Assembly: GCF_001886195.1 (NCBI RefSeq)
Contig: NZ_JXLB01000004.1
Location: forward strand, 1-64,000
Direction of reading: 5' to 3'
Source of the DNA: Enterococcus ratti
GTDB taxonomy: Bacteria; Bacillota; Bacilli; Lactobacillales; Enterococcaceae
Length of the DNA stretch: 64,000 bases
The notes under the pieces are model-generated. The model was given only the letters and a program-made list of their open reading frames with translations. It was not told the origin of the DNA and made no database searches. Position numbers and translations under genes: made by a program. This document shows, piece by piece, positions 16,169 to 26,300 of the stretch (the stretch's first letter is position 1; each line of letters begins with the position of its first letter).

Positions 16169-17422
16169 ATGGATAAATTTGTTGCGTTTATGGAGAAACA
16201 CTTTATACCTGTGGCATCAAAAATTGGTGCCCAACGGCATTTAGTAGCAATACGTGATTCCTTTATGGTCAGCATGCCGTTAATGATTTTAGGGGCTTTA
16301 GCTGTCATGATTAATAATCTGCCTATCCCTGGATTCCAAGAATTAATGAACTCGATTTTTGGCGGTGAAGCTTGGAAAGGATTTGGTGCATCAGCTTGGA
16401 ATGGTACGTTTGCGATTCTTTCAGTATTAATTGCTTTTTTACTTGCTTATCATCTAGCCAACGGCTACCGTAAAGACGGTGTATCCGCCGGTGTTATTTC
16501 TTTAGGTTCATTCTTCGCATTAGGCGGAGCTTTAGGCATGAGCTCTAATGGTTTATTTATTGCTATTATTGTAGGAATTATTTCAACAGAAATTTTTGTT
16601 CGTTTAAGTGGAAATGAAAGATTAATCATTAAAATGCCTGATGGCGTACCACCGGCAGTAGCAAAAGCCTTTGCTTCCTTACTACCTGCAATGATTACGA
16701 TTTCATTATTTGCCTTGGTTGCAGCAATTTTTGCAGCATTTGGCATAGACGATATCGTTGGCGCTTTTTACACAGCAGTTCAAGAACCATTTATGGGTTT
16801 GGCAAATTCATATCCATCTGCATTATTATTAGCGTTCATTACGCCTTTCTTGTGGTTCTTTGGCTTACACGGAGCAAACATGGTCGATCCCTTAATGCAA
16901 ACAATCAATGCACCTGCAATCGAAGCAAATGTAAACGCAATCGCTGCTGGGCAGCACGCACCTTTCATCGTAAACAAACCGTTTTTTGATAGTTTTGTTA
17001 ACTTAGGTGGTACAGGAGCAACTTTAGGGTTATTATTAGCGATTTACTTAGTTGGCCGTAAAAATAAGCCTTACATGGTCGTAACAAACTTATCTATTGC
17101 GCCGGGAGTCTTTAATATCAACGAACCAACGATGTTTGGGCTACCAATCGTATTGAATCCAATTATGTTTATTCCATTTATTTTAACTCCCATGGTCTTA
17201 GTATCTGTCGCATATTTTGCTACTTCAACTGGTTTAGTTCCAGCTGCAACAGTAATGCCACCATGGGTAACACCTCCTGTTATTGGCGGGGTATTAGCAA
17301 CAAAAAGTATTGCTGGCGGGGTACTAGCTGCTGTAAACTTAGTTTCATCTATTTTGATTTATCTTCCATTTGTTAAGGTGGCAACAATTCATGAAAGAAG
17401 AAAAGAAGTATTGAATGGCTAG
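16169..17422 (+). CDS. PTS cellobiose/lichenan-family EIIC permease
   Basis: A 417-residue membrane permease with about ten helices. The family landmarks are the N-terminal MDKFVAFMEKHFIPVASKIG, the segment WFFGLHGANMVDPLM, and the conserved NEPTMFGLPIVLNP loop near residue 320. It transports the sugar while EIIB phosphorylates it. The operon ends at a strong terminator 68 bases downstream. It is intact and of usual length for a stand-alone IIC (CelB/LicC type). Expression should need RpoN plus an activator and be repressed by CcpA, from the sites upstream of EIIB. Confidence 0.92.
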   Translation: MDKFVAFMEKHFIPVASKIGAQRHLVAIRDSFMVSMPLMILGALAVMINNLPIPGFQELMNSIFGGEAWKGFGASAWNGTFAILSVLIAFLLAYHLANGYRKDGVSAGVISLGSFFALGGALGMSSNGLFIAIIVGIISTEIFVRLSGNERLIIKMPDGVPPAVAKAFASLLPAMITISLFALVAAIFAAFGIDDIVGAFYTAVQEPFMGLANSYPSALLLAFITPFLWFFGLHGANMVDPLMQTINAPAIEANVNAIAAGQHAPFIVNKPFFDSFVNLGGTGATLGLLLAIYLVGRKNKPYMVVTNLSIAPGVFNINEPTMFGLPIVLNPIMFIPFILTPMVLVSVAYFATSTGLVPAATVMPPWVTPPVIGGVLATKSIAGGVLAAVNLVSSILIYLPFVKVATIHERRKEVLNG

Positions 17423-17489
17423 AATTACGTGCAACAAAAGAACAGGGAAGAAAAATAGTTTTTAATGAATAATTTTATAACAATTAAAG

Positions 17490-17530
17490 AACCAGTTGCT
17501 AGGCGTGTGTATTAGCAACTGGTTTTTTAG
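17490..17530 (+). terminator. Terminator of the PTS operon
   Basis: AACCAGTTGCTA (17490-17501) and TAGCAACTGGTT (17513-17524) form a perfect 12-bp stem followed by a T-run. Confidence 0.92.
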
Positions 17531-17539
17531 GTAGAGTCT

Positions 17540-17570
17540 GCTCCCTTTAAAAAAATTTTTTAAAGGGAGC
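17540..17570. repeat. Perfect 31-bp palindrome
   Basis: GCTCCCTTTAAAAAA (17540-17554) and its reverse complement (17556-17570) flank a single A. There is no T-run after it on either strand, so it is not a standard terminator. It sits 10 bases after the PTS terminator and about 90 bases before the GNAT pseudogene. Confidence 0.75.
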
Positions 17571-17661
17571 AAATAATAGGATAATTTTTTTTGAGAGTTA
17601 TTGAAAATTCATTTTAATAACGAATGTGATATAATGGTGCAAATATTAGAGGAGTGAAGAA

Positions 17662-18135
17662 ATGCATGAAGGGGTACGAGTTGATTATATTAAGAAAATA
17701 GCCCAAATGGATTGAACAAGCAACGCGGTGGTTTACTTCAAAGTGGCATCTACCACTTTCGTTTTATCAAGATAGCATGCGGGAATCGTTGTTACCGCGT
17801 CAGGTTGTTCTGCAATGGTATATCTTAGTAACGCAAGAACAAAAAATTGTAGCTGGAGCAGGAGTGATTGAAAATGATTTTCATGATCGCCATGATTTAA
17901 CACTTAATGTATGTGCTTTATTTGTGGAAAAAGAGTATCGCAATCGAGGATCGCTAAAGAAATCTTAACATTTATCAAAAGGGATATGAGAAAATTAGGT
18001 ATTTCACGACTATATTTAGTAACTGATCATAGTAGGTTTTATGAAAGACATGACTGGAAATTTTTAACGATGGCTCAAGACAATGAGGGAATACCTGTTT
18101 ATTTATATCAAATAGATAGGATTAATAAGAAATAA
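17662..18135 (+). pseudogene. GNAT acetyltransferase, two frameshifts
   Basis: The ATG at 17662 has a good ribosome binding site (GAGGAG) but its frame stops after 17 codons. The frame one base over continues WIEQATRWFTSKWHLPLSFY and runs to VEKEYRNRG, where a missing base in a Gly codon near 17949 creates a stop. The third piece resumes as IAKEILTFIKRDMRKLGISRLYLVTDH and ends at 18135. Joined, the text is a GNAT-family N-acetyltransferase of about 155 residues, with the acetyl-CoA loop region YRNRG-IAK. Two independent shifts make a functional product unlikely unless the sequence is wrong. Confidence 0.82.
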
Positions 18136-18462
18136 GAAGGTTATAAAATCGTAGACTGAATTCATTTTCCAAAGCGCTAGTTTTACGTTAAATGTATTCC
18201 ACATCTAGCTAGATAATGTTTAGCATTAATAAAGAGAGGTCTTAAAAAAATATATTGATTGAATGAAAGAATCATGTTGTTTACCTGCTAAATTATAAAA
18301 AGTTGTTTATACTGAATCAATTATAAAAGTTAATCGAGAAAAACGGTTATAAAAATACAGACACAAACGTTGTAAAACGCTCTTGTCTGTATTTTTTTCT
18401 TGTTTGAACTTTCTTTTTCAGTTTTAATGTTCATTTATTATATAGCTATTTAAAGTAAAAAA
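18136..18462. other. Intergenic stretch between convergent genes
   Basis: It holds the bidirectional terminator at 18351-18398 and otherwise AT-rich sequence in which I see no gene. Confidence 0.5.
18351..18398. terminator. Bidirectional terminator
   Basis: AAAAATACAGACA (18351-18363) pairs with TGTCTGTATTTTT (18384-18396), with T-runs on both strands. It separates the GNAT pseudogene from the convergent alcohol dehydrogenase. Confidence 0.85.
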
Positions 18463-19596
18463 TTAGGGTTTTAAAACGACTTTGATGTTTTTATCTTCTT
18501 TTTTATCGAATATTTCATATGCTTTAGCGGCATCTGTTAAAGGTATTGCGTGTGTGATGATTTGTGTTGGATCGAATAGACCATTTGCAATCATTTCATA
18601 AATTTTTGGCATTAGATGGACGATCGGCGCTTGTCCATGTTTGACCGTGATGTCTCTCATGAAAAATTCTTGCAAAGGATAAGAAGAAGCCGGAGTCATA
18701 TACACTCCAGTGATTTGCACCGTTCCAAATTTTCTGATGGCTTGTGAAGCCATTTGAAGTGATGAAATGGTGCCACTTTGTAAACTGATTAAGTTCTTTG
18801 CTTTTTCTTTTACTGGTTCTAAGCCATCCATTCCTACACAATCAATGATGACATCTGCACCACCTTTTGTTCGTTCATAAAGGTCGGCACCAGCCGTCTG
18901 TGTATCTTGTAATAGATAAGTTTCGACATTATTGTATCTAGCCGCTTTATCAATTCGATGTTGGACAGGGTCAACGGCAATTACTCGTTTGGCACCAGCC
19001 ATAACTGCAAATTTTTGTGTAAATAATCCTACCGGCCCAGATCCCAATACAACTACGGTATCTCCTTTTTTTACATTGGCATTTTTGACACTCCAATAAG
19101 CGGTAGGAAGAATATCAGATAAGAAAAGGACCTTTTCATCTGCCAACTCATTGTCTGGTACAACAAATGAAGTAGTGTCTGCAAATGGCACTCTAAGGTA
19201 TTCGGCTTGACCACCCCAATGATTGCCATTTAGTCGTCCAAATCCGAATAGACCACCATATAATTCATTCGGATTGGAACGGTCGCACTGACTTTCCATA
19301 TCATGCGTACAAAAATGACAATGCCCGCAACTTATGTTAAATGGTATGACTACCCGTTGTCCTTTTTTTAAGCGTTTGACTGCTGAACCTACTTCTTCAA
19401 CGATCCCCATCGGTTCATGTCCTACAACGTACCCTTTTTCTAATACCGCTTCACCATGATGGTAAAGGTGAAGATCAGAGCCGCAAATGGCGGTAGCTGT
19501 GATGCGGATAATCGCATCGGTCGGTTCTAATATTGTAGGGTCATCTACATTTCGAATCTCCATTTTTTGTTTTCCTTGCCAAGTAACTGCCTTCAT
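18463..19596 (-). CDS. Zinc-dependent alcohol dehydrogenase
   Basis: A 377-residue medium-chain dehydrogenase. Catalytic zinc ligands are Cys38 and His60 with Glu61 (GHE). The structural zinc site is Cys90, Cys93, Cys96 and Cys104. The NAD-binding loop is GSGPVG at 185-190. The insert around LYGGLFGFGRLNGNHWGGQAEY is typical of the formaldehyde dehydrogenase-like branch (FdhA/YycR type), which oxidises small aldehydes or alcohols; the real substrate is unknown. The ATG is preceded by AAGGGAG. It is monocistronic, convergent with the GNAT pseudogene and divergent from the next membrane protein. Confidence 0.85.
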   Translation of the reverse strand: MKAVTWQGKQKMEIRNVDDPTILEPTDAIIRITATAICGSDLHLYHHGEAVLEKGYVVGHEPMGIVEEVGSAVKRLKKGQRVVIPFNISCGHCHFCTHDMESQCDRSNPNELYGGLFGFGRLNGNHWGGQAEYLRVPFADTTSFVVPDNELADEKVLFLSDILPTAYWSVKNANVKKGDTVVVLGSGPVGLFTQKFAVMAGAKRVIAVDPVQHRIDKAARYNNVETYLLQDTQTAGADLYERTKGGADVIIDCVGMDGLEPVKEKAKNLISLQSGTISSLQMASQAIRKFGTVQITGVYMTPASSYPLQEFFMRDITVKHGQAPIVHLMPKIYEMIANGLFDPTQIITHAIPLTDAAKAYEIFDKKEDKNIKVVLKP

Positions 19597-19843
19597 GGAA
19601 AATCTCCCTTCTTTAATTCCTGTAATCTCCTTTTTTATCAGTTATAAACTTCTCTTTTTATTCTAAGGGGAGAATAGTTTTTTTAATAGTAAAACGCTTA
19701 TAAGTAGAAGAAAGTATTTATTTAAAATAACAAGCATATTTTTTACTTTTTATTGATTCGTATTTTTTTAGGCGTATAATAAAATTATATCTAAAAAATA
19801 AATAACTATATGTATATAAAAAATTCAAAAAAGGAGGAAGTTT

Positions 19844-20713
19844 GTGGAGAAGGAAAAAAAAGCCTCTAAAGTGAAGAACGTGTTGGTAATAACCGCTTGC
19901 TCAGTTATGTTATTTGTAGCTATTTCAGCTGCAGTAGTAAAAGGCACCTTTTTAAGAGAAAATTTTTTACTGAATCAGATTGAAAAAACAAGATATAGTG
20001 AATTAGTGATAAAAGAGGCAAGTAAAAATTTTAGAGAAGAAAATAGAGAAAAAAATAAATTTACTGAAGTCATTGCAACGGCGATTTCTCCCAAGTTGAT
20101 GAAGCAGATACTTCAAGCGTATATTCGTCATACATATAATAAAAGAGAGTATCCGATTGATAAAAGTAAAGAGATAAATAAAGAGATAACAGAGGCCATT
20201 GATAAATACGCTCAAAAGCATCAATTAACCATCAGTAATGAAGAACAAAAAGAAATTGAAACGATGAAGTTCAACTTCTTACATCAACTTCAAGATGCTA
20301 CAGGAGATCGATACTTAGACATTTTTATAGGAAATATTCAGTCTGCTAAAAAAAGAGTTCGCTTTGCTTTTTACATAGGAACATTTTTATTTGCTTTGTT
20401 ATTGTTTTATTTGTTTTTGTTGGTAAGAAAGCTTGGATACCTTTTGTTGCGCTATGGAGCGTTTATTTTAGGAATTTCAGGAAGTATGTTTTTACTTTTA
20501 GCAGGGCTACTAAATATGAGGAACTTTTTAGAGAAAATTGCTTTTCCCTCACAAGCCATTTCAAAGTTAATGCAGAGTTATGTACAAGAGTTTCTTACCC
20601 ATCTTGTCTTAGTAGGTGTGATACTTTTAATTAGTGCGGGAGTATTTGGAGTGATAGGTGAAGTTATTCGAAAAGAAGTGAATAAAATAGAAATACTTAA
20701 AATTCATTCGTAA
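19844..20713 (+). CDS. Membrane protein of unknown function
   Basis: A 289-residue protein that starts with GTG, justified by the strong AAAGGAGGAAG eight bases upstream. The first membrane helix is near residues 14-32. A charged, largely helical domain of about 130 residues rich in Lys and Glu follows (possibly coiled coil). Three more helices lie near 178-200, 204-225 and 252-275. This layout, one helix then an extracellular helical domain and a helical bundle, suggests a sensor or scaffold, but I recognise no family. It is divergent from the dehydrogenase and convergent with the oleate hydratase gene, so it stands alone. Confidence 0.75.
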   Translation: MEKEKKASKVKNVLVITACSVMLFVAISAAVVKGTFLRENFLLNQIEKTRYSELVIKEASKNFREENREKNKFTEVIATAISPKLMKQILQAYIRHTYNKREYPIDKSKEINKEITEAIDKYAQKHQLTISNEEQKEIETMKFNFLHQLQDATGDRYLDIFIGNIQSAKKRVRFAFYIGTFLFALLLFYLFLLVRKLGYLLLRYGAFILGISGSMFLLLAGLLNMRNFLEKIAFPSQAISKLMQSYVQEFLTHLVLVGVILLISAGVFGVIGEVIRKEVNKIEILKIHS

Positions 20714-20812
20714 AGGTGTTCAGTATTAAAAAAATAATCAATGGCAATGTTTAAAAAAAAATTGAGGATTGATTCTTTTTATTTGTTGTTAGAGGATCAT
20801 AAATGTAAAAAA

Positions 20813-22507
20813 TCATTCAAACATTTTCTTGGCAGCACGCATTAACGTAGGGATATCTTTATCATAGCGTGGTGTTTTAACCAAACGAGACATAGGAATA
20901 CCAGCAAAATGAAATGCAGCAATTTCTCCGGAACGTACGGCACTTTGTTCTGTAAAAATCATTTGATAAGGCTGTTCCACAAATTCTCCAGTAAAAGCTA
21001 AATTTGTAGAATGTTGGGGAATGACTTTGGGTCGATCGCTTTTTGCACGATTGTTAAATAAGGCTGAAGCATACGGCATGTATACGGGAATATTATTCAC
21101 AACACTTTCAAAGATTTCTGTTTCTTTTGTTCGAATATTTTCAGGTCCCGGATCAACTTTAGAAAGTTGTCTAATTAATTCTTCTAACATTTCTTTACCG
21201 TTCATTTTTATATATTGCTTATCCACAAATTCTCCACGGCGTCTAGGATATAAGAAATATCCCCAAATTACAGTTTCATTTGGCTTTTGTGAAGTAAAAT
21301 GTGGTTGATGGTGAACAACGATCGACATCGTGACGTCTTTTTGTCCTAAAGGTGTAATAGGCGTCGTTGAAATAAATGAATTTAACGCATTTCCGGGTAC
21401 TTGGGTAGTGATTCGAGTGATTTCGTTTAAAAGTAGATGATTTTTGGTTGTTAAAGTAAAGCTTACCCATTCACTGGCGTCACGGTCGGCAAAAAATTTG
21501 TCAGGATTTCCTAAATTATAAAAACGTTCACTGGCTTTCTTCCATAATCCTGAAGCAGCACCGTAATCCATGTTCTCAGGAGCCGGCGTGTCATAATCAC
21601 CTAATGTGGCTGAATCAGTAATTGACCCATTTGTGAAAATTACGGCTGTGTCATTATCTACATCAACGTGTTCTTCTTCATTTGTTCTTGTATTAATCAT
21701 TTTTAAGCCAGTAACAGTAATTTCATCTTGCATGGCTGTTTCTTTAAATTCCCAATCTACTACACGCCGATTCAAGATGATTTGGCATCCTTGTTGTTTT
21801 AAGTAATTAATTAGCGGCAGCATAATACTTTCATATTGATTGTAGCGTGTACGATTGACGCCAACTAAATGTTCGATTTGTGTAAATTCATAAATCATTT
21901 GATGCATATAACGACGAAGTTCTTGAGCGGAGCTACGGGTACGAAAAGCAAAAGTCGTTTCCCACATAAACCAAAAGTTTGTTTCAAAGAAATGCGGATC
22001 ATCTTTAAAATATTTTTCAATTGTGACGTTATCTAATTTTTCCTCTTCTGAATCAGGCATAGCAATAAGCTTAGTTAGTAATAAGCGATCTTTATTATTA
22101 AAGCCCAATTTGCCGCCATCAATAATTCCCTTGCCGCCTTCCATCAAGCGCGCTTTATCAAACGTTCGGTGCTTGGCATCAAAATCTCTGGTGTCTTCGG
22201 CTGCGCTCATTCCTGGCTCAGTAACAGAGGGAATACGGCTTAGTAAATCCATTAAATCGACATATGTCCGGTAGTTGAGCATGCGACCGCCACGTGCGAT
22301 GTACCCTTTTTGATTTTCCATGGGATGATTTTTATTCCAATATTCATCTACGACAGTATCCGTTGGTGCGCCATCATTTGAGCCATGATCATCTAAAGAA
22401 TAAAACGTAATCTGATCACCGCGCCATTTTCCTTCTTGAATCAAATAGACAGCAGCGGCCATATTGGCGATTCCAGCGCCAATCATAATTGCTTTACTTT
22501 TTCTCAT
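20813..22507 (-). CDS. ohyA: Oleate hydratase (myosin-cross-reactive antigen family)
   Basis: A 564-residue FAD enzyme that adds water to the cis-9 double bond of oleate, giving 10-hydroxystearate, and similarly acts on other host unsaturated fatty acids as a detoxification step. The FAD-binding loop is IGAGIAN (residues 9-15). Family landmarks are DDHGSNDGAPT, ARGGRMLNYRTY and FVEQPYQMIFTEQSAVRSGE near the C-terminus (quoted in part). The start has GGAGGGATC upstream. It follows a 42-codon gene by 44 bases and is probably co-transcribed with it. It is intact. Confidence 0.93.
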   Translation of the reverse strand: MRKSKAIMIGAGIANMAAAVYLIQEGKWRGDQITFYSLDDHGSNDGAPTDTVVDEYWNKNHPMENQKGYIARGGRMLNYRTYVDLMDLLSRIPSVTEPGMSAAEDTRDFDAKHRTFDKARLMEGGKGIIDGGKLGFNNKDRLLLTKLIAMPDSEEEKLDNVTIEKYFKDDPHFFETNFWFMWETTFAFRTRSSAQELRRYMHQMIYEFTQIEHLVGVNRTRYNQYESIMLPLINYLKQQGCQIILNRRVVDWEFKETAMQDEITVTGLKMINTRTNEEEHVDVDNDTAVIFTNGSITDSATLGDYDTPAPENMDYGAASGLWKKASERFYNLGNPDKFFADRDASEWVSFTLTTKNHLLLNEITRITTQVPGNALNSFISTTPITPLGQKDVTMSIVVHHQPHFTSQKPNETVIWGYFLYPRRRGEFVDKQYIKMNGKEMLEELIRQLSKVDPGPENIRTKETEIFESVVNNIPVYMPYASALFNNRAKSDRPKVIPQHSTNLAFTGEFVEQPYQMIFTEQSAVRSGEIAAFHFAGIPMSRLVKTPRYDKDIPTLMRAAKKMFE

Positions 22508-22551
22508 TGTGATCCCTCCAGTATTTACAAGTGAACAGTTTAAGGAAATGT

Positions 22552-22680
22552 TTAAATTGATTCGTATTCGTCGTATAAATGGCTGTCATCTTCTAGTAAT
22601 CCTGTTTTTTTTCCAAGATAAATAATTCCCAAGGTGAATAAGCCTAACCCAATACTTGCTTTTAGCCATTTTTTTCCCAT
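22552..22680 (-). CDS. 42-residue single-span membrane protein upstream of oleate hydratase
   Basis: The ATG at 22680 has a near-ideal ribosome binding site (AAAGGAGGAA). The protein starts MGKKWLKASIGLGLFTLGII, followed by YLGKKTGLLEDDSHLYDEYESI: two lysines, one hydrophobic helix of about 17 residues, and an acidic tail. It is 44 bases upstream of ohyA on the same strand. I know no named family. An accessory role with membrane-derived fatty acids is only a guess from position. Confidence 0.7.
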   Translation of the reverse strand: MGKKWLKASIGLGLFTLGIIYLGKKTGLLEDDSHLYDEYESI

Positions 22681-22739
22681 AAGAAATTCCTCCTTTATTT
22701 TTACGTTTTACGCCTTTCTATTAAAAGCATAAAACCTTT

Positions 22740-23144
22740 CACGCTAAATGCCAAATGATAGGATAAGCAAAAAAGAGTTTTTTTGACAAATTATTAATTG
22801 TGTCTAAAATCAAGTTGAAACATGACGAAAAACTTAAAAGAAGGTGAGAGACATGATGAATTAACAGTAAAGAGGGGGGATGTGTATTTAAAAATAATAT
22901 GACAACTACATTGCTACCTGAAATAATTTTGTGATTTAAAGCAAATGACGGAAAATAAATAGAGGAGAAAAGAGTAAATAATTTCAAAATATTCAGAGGA
23001 TTTCATAAATTCATCAAATATATAATAAGCAATTTTTAGCATAAGAGGAGTTATTTTTAAAGTAAAATAAAAAAACGATATTTATAAAAAAACTCTGTGT
23101 TATAGTATAACTGTAGAATTTATATTTTGTGTTGTTAAGAGGCA
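22740..23144. other. Intergenic stretch between oleate hydratase and the CRISPR locus
   Basis: No convincing gene. TTGACA near 22785 has no good -10 at the right distance. A short RBS-ATG (GGTGAG, then ATG ATG AAT TAA) near 22840-22863 stops at once and may be a relic. A possible weak cas9 promoter (TATAGTATAAC) lies near 23100-23111. Confidence 0.4.
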
Positions 23145-23237
23145 AAATAAAAAAGCACCGAGACAGTGCTTGCTTAAAAAGCTGAGGACGGATAATCCCT
23201 TATTTTAACTTGCTATGTTGATTTGAATGCTACCAAC
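23145..23237 (-). ncRNA. tracrRNA of the type II-A CRISPR system
   Basis: On the minus strand the anti-repeat (about 23236-23195) contains GGTAGCATTCAAATCAACAT and AGCAAGTTAAAAT, complementary to the CRISPR repeat at 29342. It is followed by AAGG and the nexus region (TTATCCGTC), and by a terminal hairpin AAGCAC/GTGCTT followed by six T. The layout matches tracrRNAs of the Streptococcus pyogenes/Listeria group. RNase III processing of the repeat duplex is expected. Confidence 0.93.
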
Positions 23238-23243
23238 ACTTTT

Positions 23244-23271
23244 ATTATAGCAGAAATTAAAAAGGTTGCAA
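23244..23271 (-). promoter_or_regulatory. tracrRNA promoter
   Basis: On the minus strand TTGCAA (23271-23266) and TATAAT (23249-23244) are 16 bases apart; the start is predicted near 23237. Confidence 0.8.
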
Positions 23272-23374
23272 GAGATAGAATAAAAATCATCCAAGAAAAA
23301 AATAAAAGTGCAAACGCTTCGAGTAAAAAGCAATCACTAGGGATTTCTGCAGTAAAGGAAAGGATGAAAAGAAA

Positions 23375-26300
23375 ATGACAAAAGAATATACAATAGGTTT
23401 GGACATCGGTACTAATTCAGTTGGCTGGGCCATCGTAACGGATGACTATCGCTTAATGTCAAAAAAAATGAGTGTCCACGGAATGACGGAAAGAAAGAAA
23501 ATAAAAAAGAATTTTTGGGGCGCGCGCTTATTTGATGAAGGACAAACGGCTCAAGTAAGAAGAAATAAGCGCACATCACGTCGGAGATTGACACGTAGAA
23601 GATTCCGTATAACGGAATTGCAAAAGATTTTTGCAGAAGAACTCCTAAAAAAAGACGCGAACTTTTTTGCAAGATTAGATGAAAGCTTTTTGGTACCAGA
23701 GGATAAGAATTATGCTCGTTCGCCTATTTTTCCAACATTAGAAGAAAAAAGTTATTATCAAAGCTATCCTACCATTTATCATTTACGTCAAAAGTTAGCA
23801 GATTCAACGGAAAAAGCAGATATCCGTCTGATTTATCTTGCACTTGCACATATTATCAAGTACCGAGGTCATTTTTTATTTGAAGGAGAATTAAATACGG
23901 AAAATACTTCTATAGAGGAAACATTTAAAGAGTTTCTAGCAATTTATAATCAACAATTTGAGCAAGCTGTTGATTTTCATGAACCGGTTCTAACGATCTT
24001 GACGGATAAATTGTCTAAAACAAAGAAGGTTGAGAAAATCCTTACGTACTATCCGGCAGAAAAAATGAATGGCTGTTTGGCGCAATTTTTAAAATTAATA
24101 GTTGGGAATCAAGGGAATTTTAAGCAAGTATTTGCTTTAGAAGAAGAGGCAAAAATTCAATTTTCCAAAGAAACGTATGAAGAAGAGCTTGAAAATATAG
24201 TTGAGAAAAGCCTCGATGAGGTAGCTGATGTTTTTCTACAAGCAAAAAAAGTGTATGATGCTATTTTACTTTCAGATATTCTTTCAACAAAGAAAAAGAA
24301 CACGAAAGCTAAATTATCTTTAGGAATGATTGAACGTTATGAAGACCATAAAAAAGATTTAGAAGAATTCAAACGATTTGTAAAAGCAAAATGTCCAGAT
24401 ACATATGCAGTTTTTTTCAAAGATATTTCTAAAAATGGATATGCTGGTTATATTGATGGAAAAACGACGCAGGCCGATTTTTATAAATTTGTTAAAAAAA
24501 AGTTGAACGGTGTACCGGAAAGTGAGAGATTTCTTGAAAAAATTGAGCAAGAAAATTTTTTGTTGAAGCAACGCACTTTTGCAAATGGAGTAATTCCTCA
24601 TCAAATTCACTTAACAGAACTAAAGGCAATTATTGAACGGCAAAAACACTATTATCCATTTTTAGAACAAGAGCGAGAAAAAATTATTTCTTTATTGACC
24701 TTTCGGATTCCTTATTATGTAGGACCGTTAGCGCAGACAGAAAAAACAAGTTCATTTGCATGGTTGGAAAGAAAAACAGCGGAGAAAATAAAGCCTTGGA
24801 ATGCTTCAAAAGTGATTGATTATAGCGCTTCGGCGATCAAATTTATTCAACGAATGATTAATTGTGATACCTATCTTCCATCAGAAAAAGTCCTACCTAA
24901 ACATAGCTTGCTTTATCAAAAATATATGATTTTTAACGAATTAACGAAAGTAGTCTATAAGGACGAGCGAGGAATAAAGCATAAATTTTCAAGTGAAGAA
25001 AAAAAGACAATTTTTAAAGAACTATTTCAGAAACATTCAAAAGTAACAGTCAAAAAATTACAAAATTTCCTTTTTGCCAACTATAATTTAGAAGACGTAG
25101 AAATTCTAGGAATTGATAAGGCATTTAATGCGTCATATGCGACCTATCATGATTTTTTGAATATAGCTAAGCCTCAGGAAGAAAAAATGAAAAAATTGTT
25201 AGAAGATCCTGAAATGGCAGAAATGTTCGAAGAAATTGTAAAAATTCTGACGATTTTTGAAGATCGAGAAATGATTAAAACACAGTTGAAAAAATATCAG
25301 GATATTTTCGAACCTGCCGTTTTCAAAAAATTGATGAAAAAGCATTATACCGGCTGGGGACGTTTATCACAACGATTGATCAATGGCATCAAAGATCGGA
25401 AAACACAAAAAACAATTCTTGATTACTTGATAGATGACGATGACTTTCCACAGCATCGCAACCGCAATTTTATGCAGTTGATTAATGATGAGAATTTATC
25501 TTTCAAATCAGAAATTGCTAAAGAGCTTACTTTAACAAATGGTCAGTCAATGAAGGAGATTGTTGAAGCCATTCCCGGAAGTCCTGCCATCAAAAAAGGA
25601 ATCTGGCAGACACTTAAAATCGTTGAAGAATTAATCACAATTATGGGAGATAAACCTAAAAATATCGTCATTGAGATGGCTCGTGAAAATCAAACCACTG
25701 CAAAGGGAATTTCTCGTTCACACCCACGATTAAAATCACTGGAAGAGGCATTGAAAAACTTCGATAGCCAATTATTGAAAGAACATCCTGTGGATAATCA
25801 AGCCCTTCAAAAAGATCGGTTGTATCTTTATTATTTGCAAAATGGTAAAGACATGTATACCGAAAAACCATTAGATATCCACCGACTCTCTGAATATGAT
25901 ATTGATCATATCATTCCTCGAAATTTTATCGTGGATAACTCAATTGACAATAAAGTACTGGTGGCGTCTAAAGAAAATCGAATAAAAAAAGATGACGTCC
26001 CGGGTGAAGCGGTTGTTCAACGAATGAGAGCTTATTGGGAAAAACTGTTAAAAGCAAAGTTGATTAGTGAGAAAAAATTTTCTTATTTAACCAAACTAAA
26101 GCTAACACCGGAAGACAAGGCAAGATTTATTCAGCGACAAATAGTTGAAACAAGACAAATCACCAAACAAGTGGCGGCGATCTTGAATCAACGATTCAAT
26201 ACACAAGAAGAAATCGAAAAAAATGAAGGAACACGGATCATCACCTTGAAATCTGCCTTAGTTAGCCAATTCAGGAAAACGTTTGGTATCTATAAAGTCA

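Noticed and set aside
19690-19710. cre-like AGTAAAACGCTTATAA upstream of the alcohol dehydrogenase
   Set aside because: Only 11 of 14 consensus positions match and the site is not placed on a recognisable promoter.
22739-22987. 82-codon minus-strand frame between ohyA and the CRISPR locus
   Set aside because: No ribosome binding site; Leu/Ser/Phe-rich text typical of the complement of AT-rich DNA.
23240-23375. Long-form tracrRNA acting as natural single guide that represses cas9, as in S. pyogenes
   Set aside because: I looked for a repeat-like segment upstream of the anti-repeat on the minus strand that could fold back onto it and found none.
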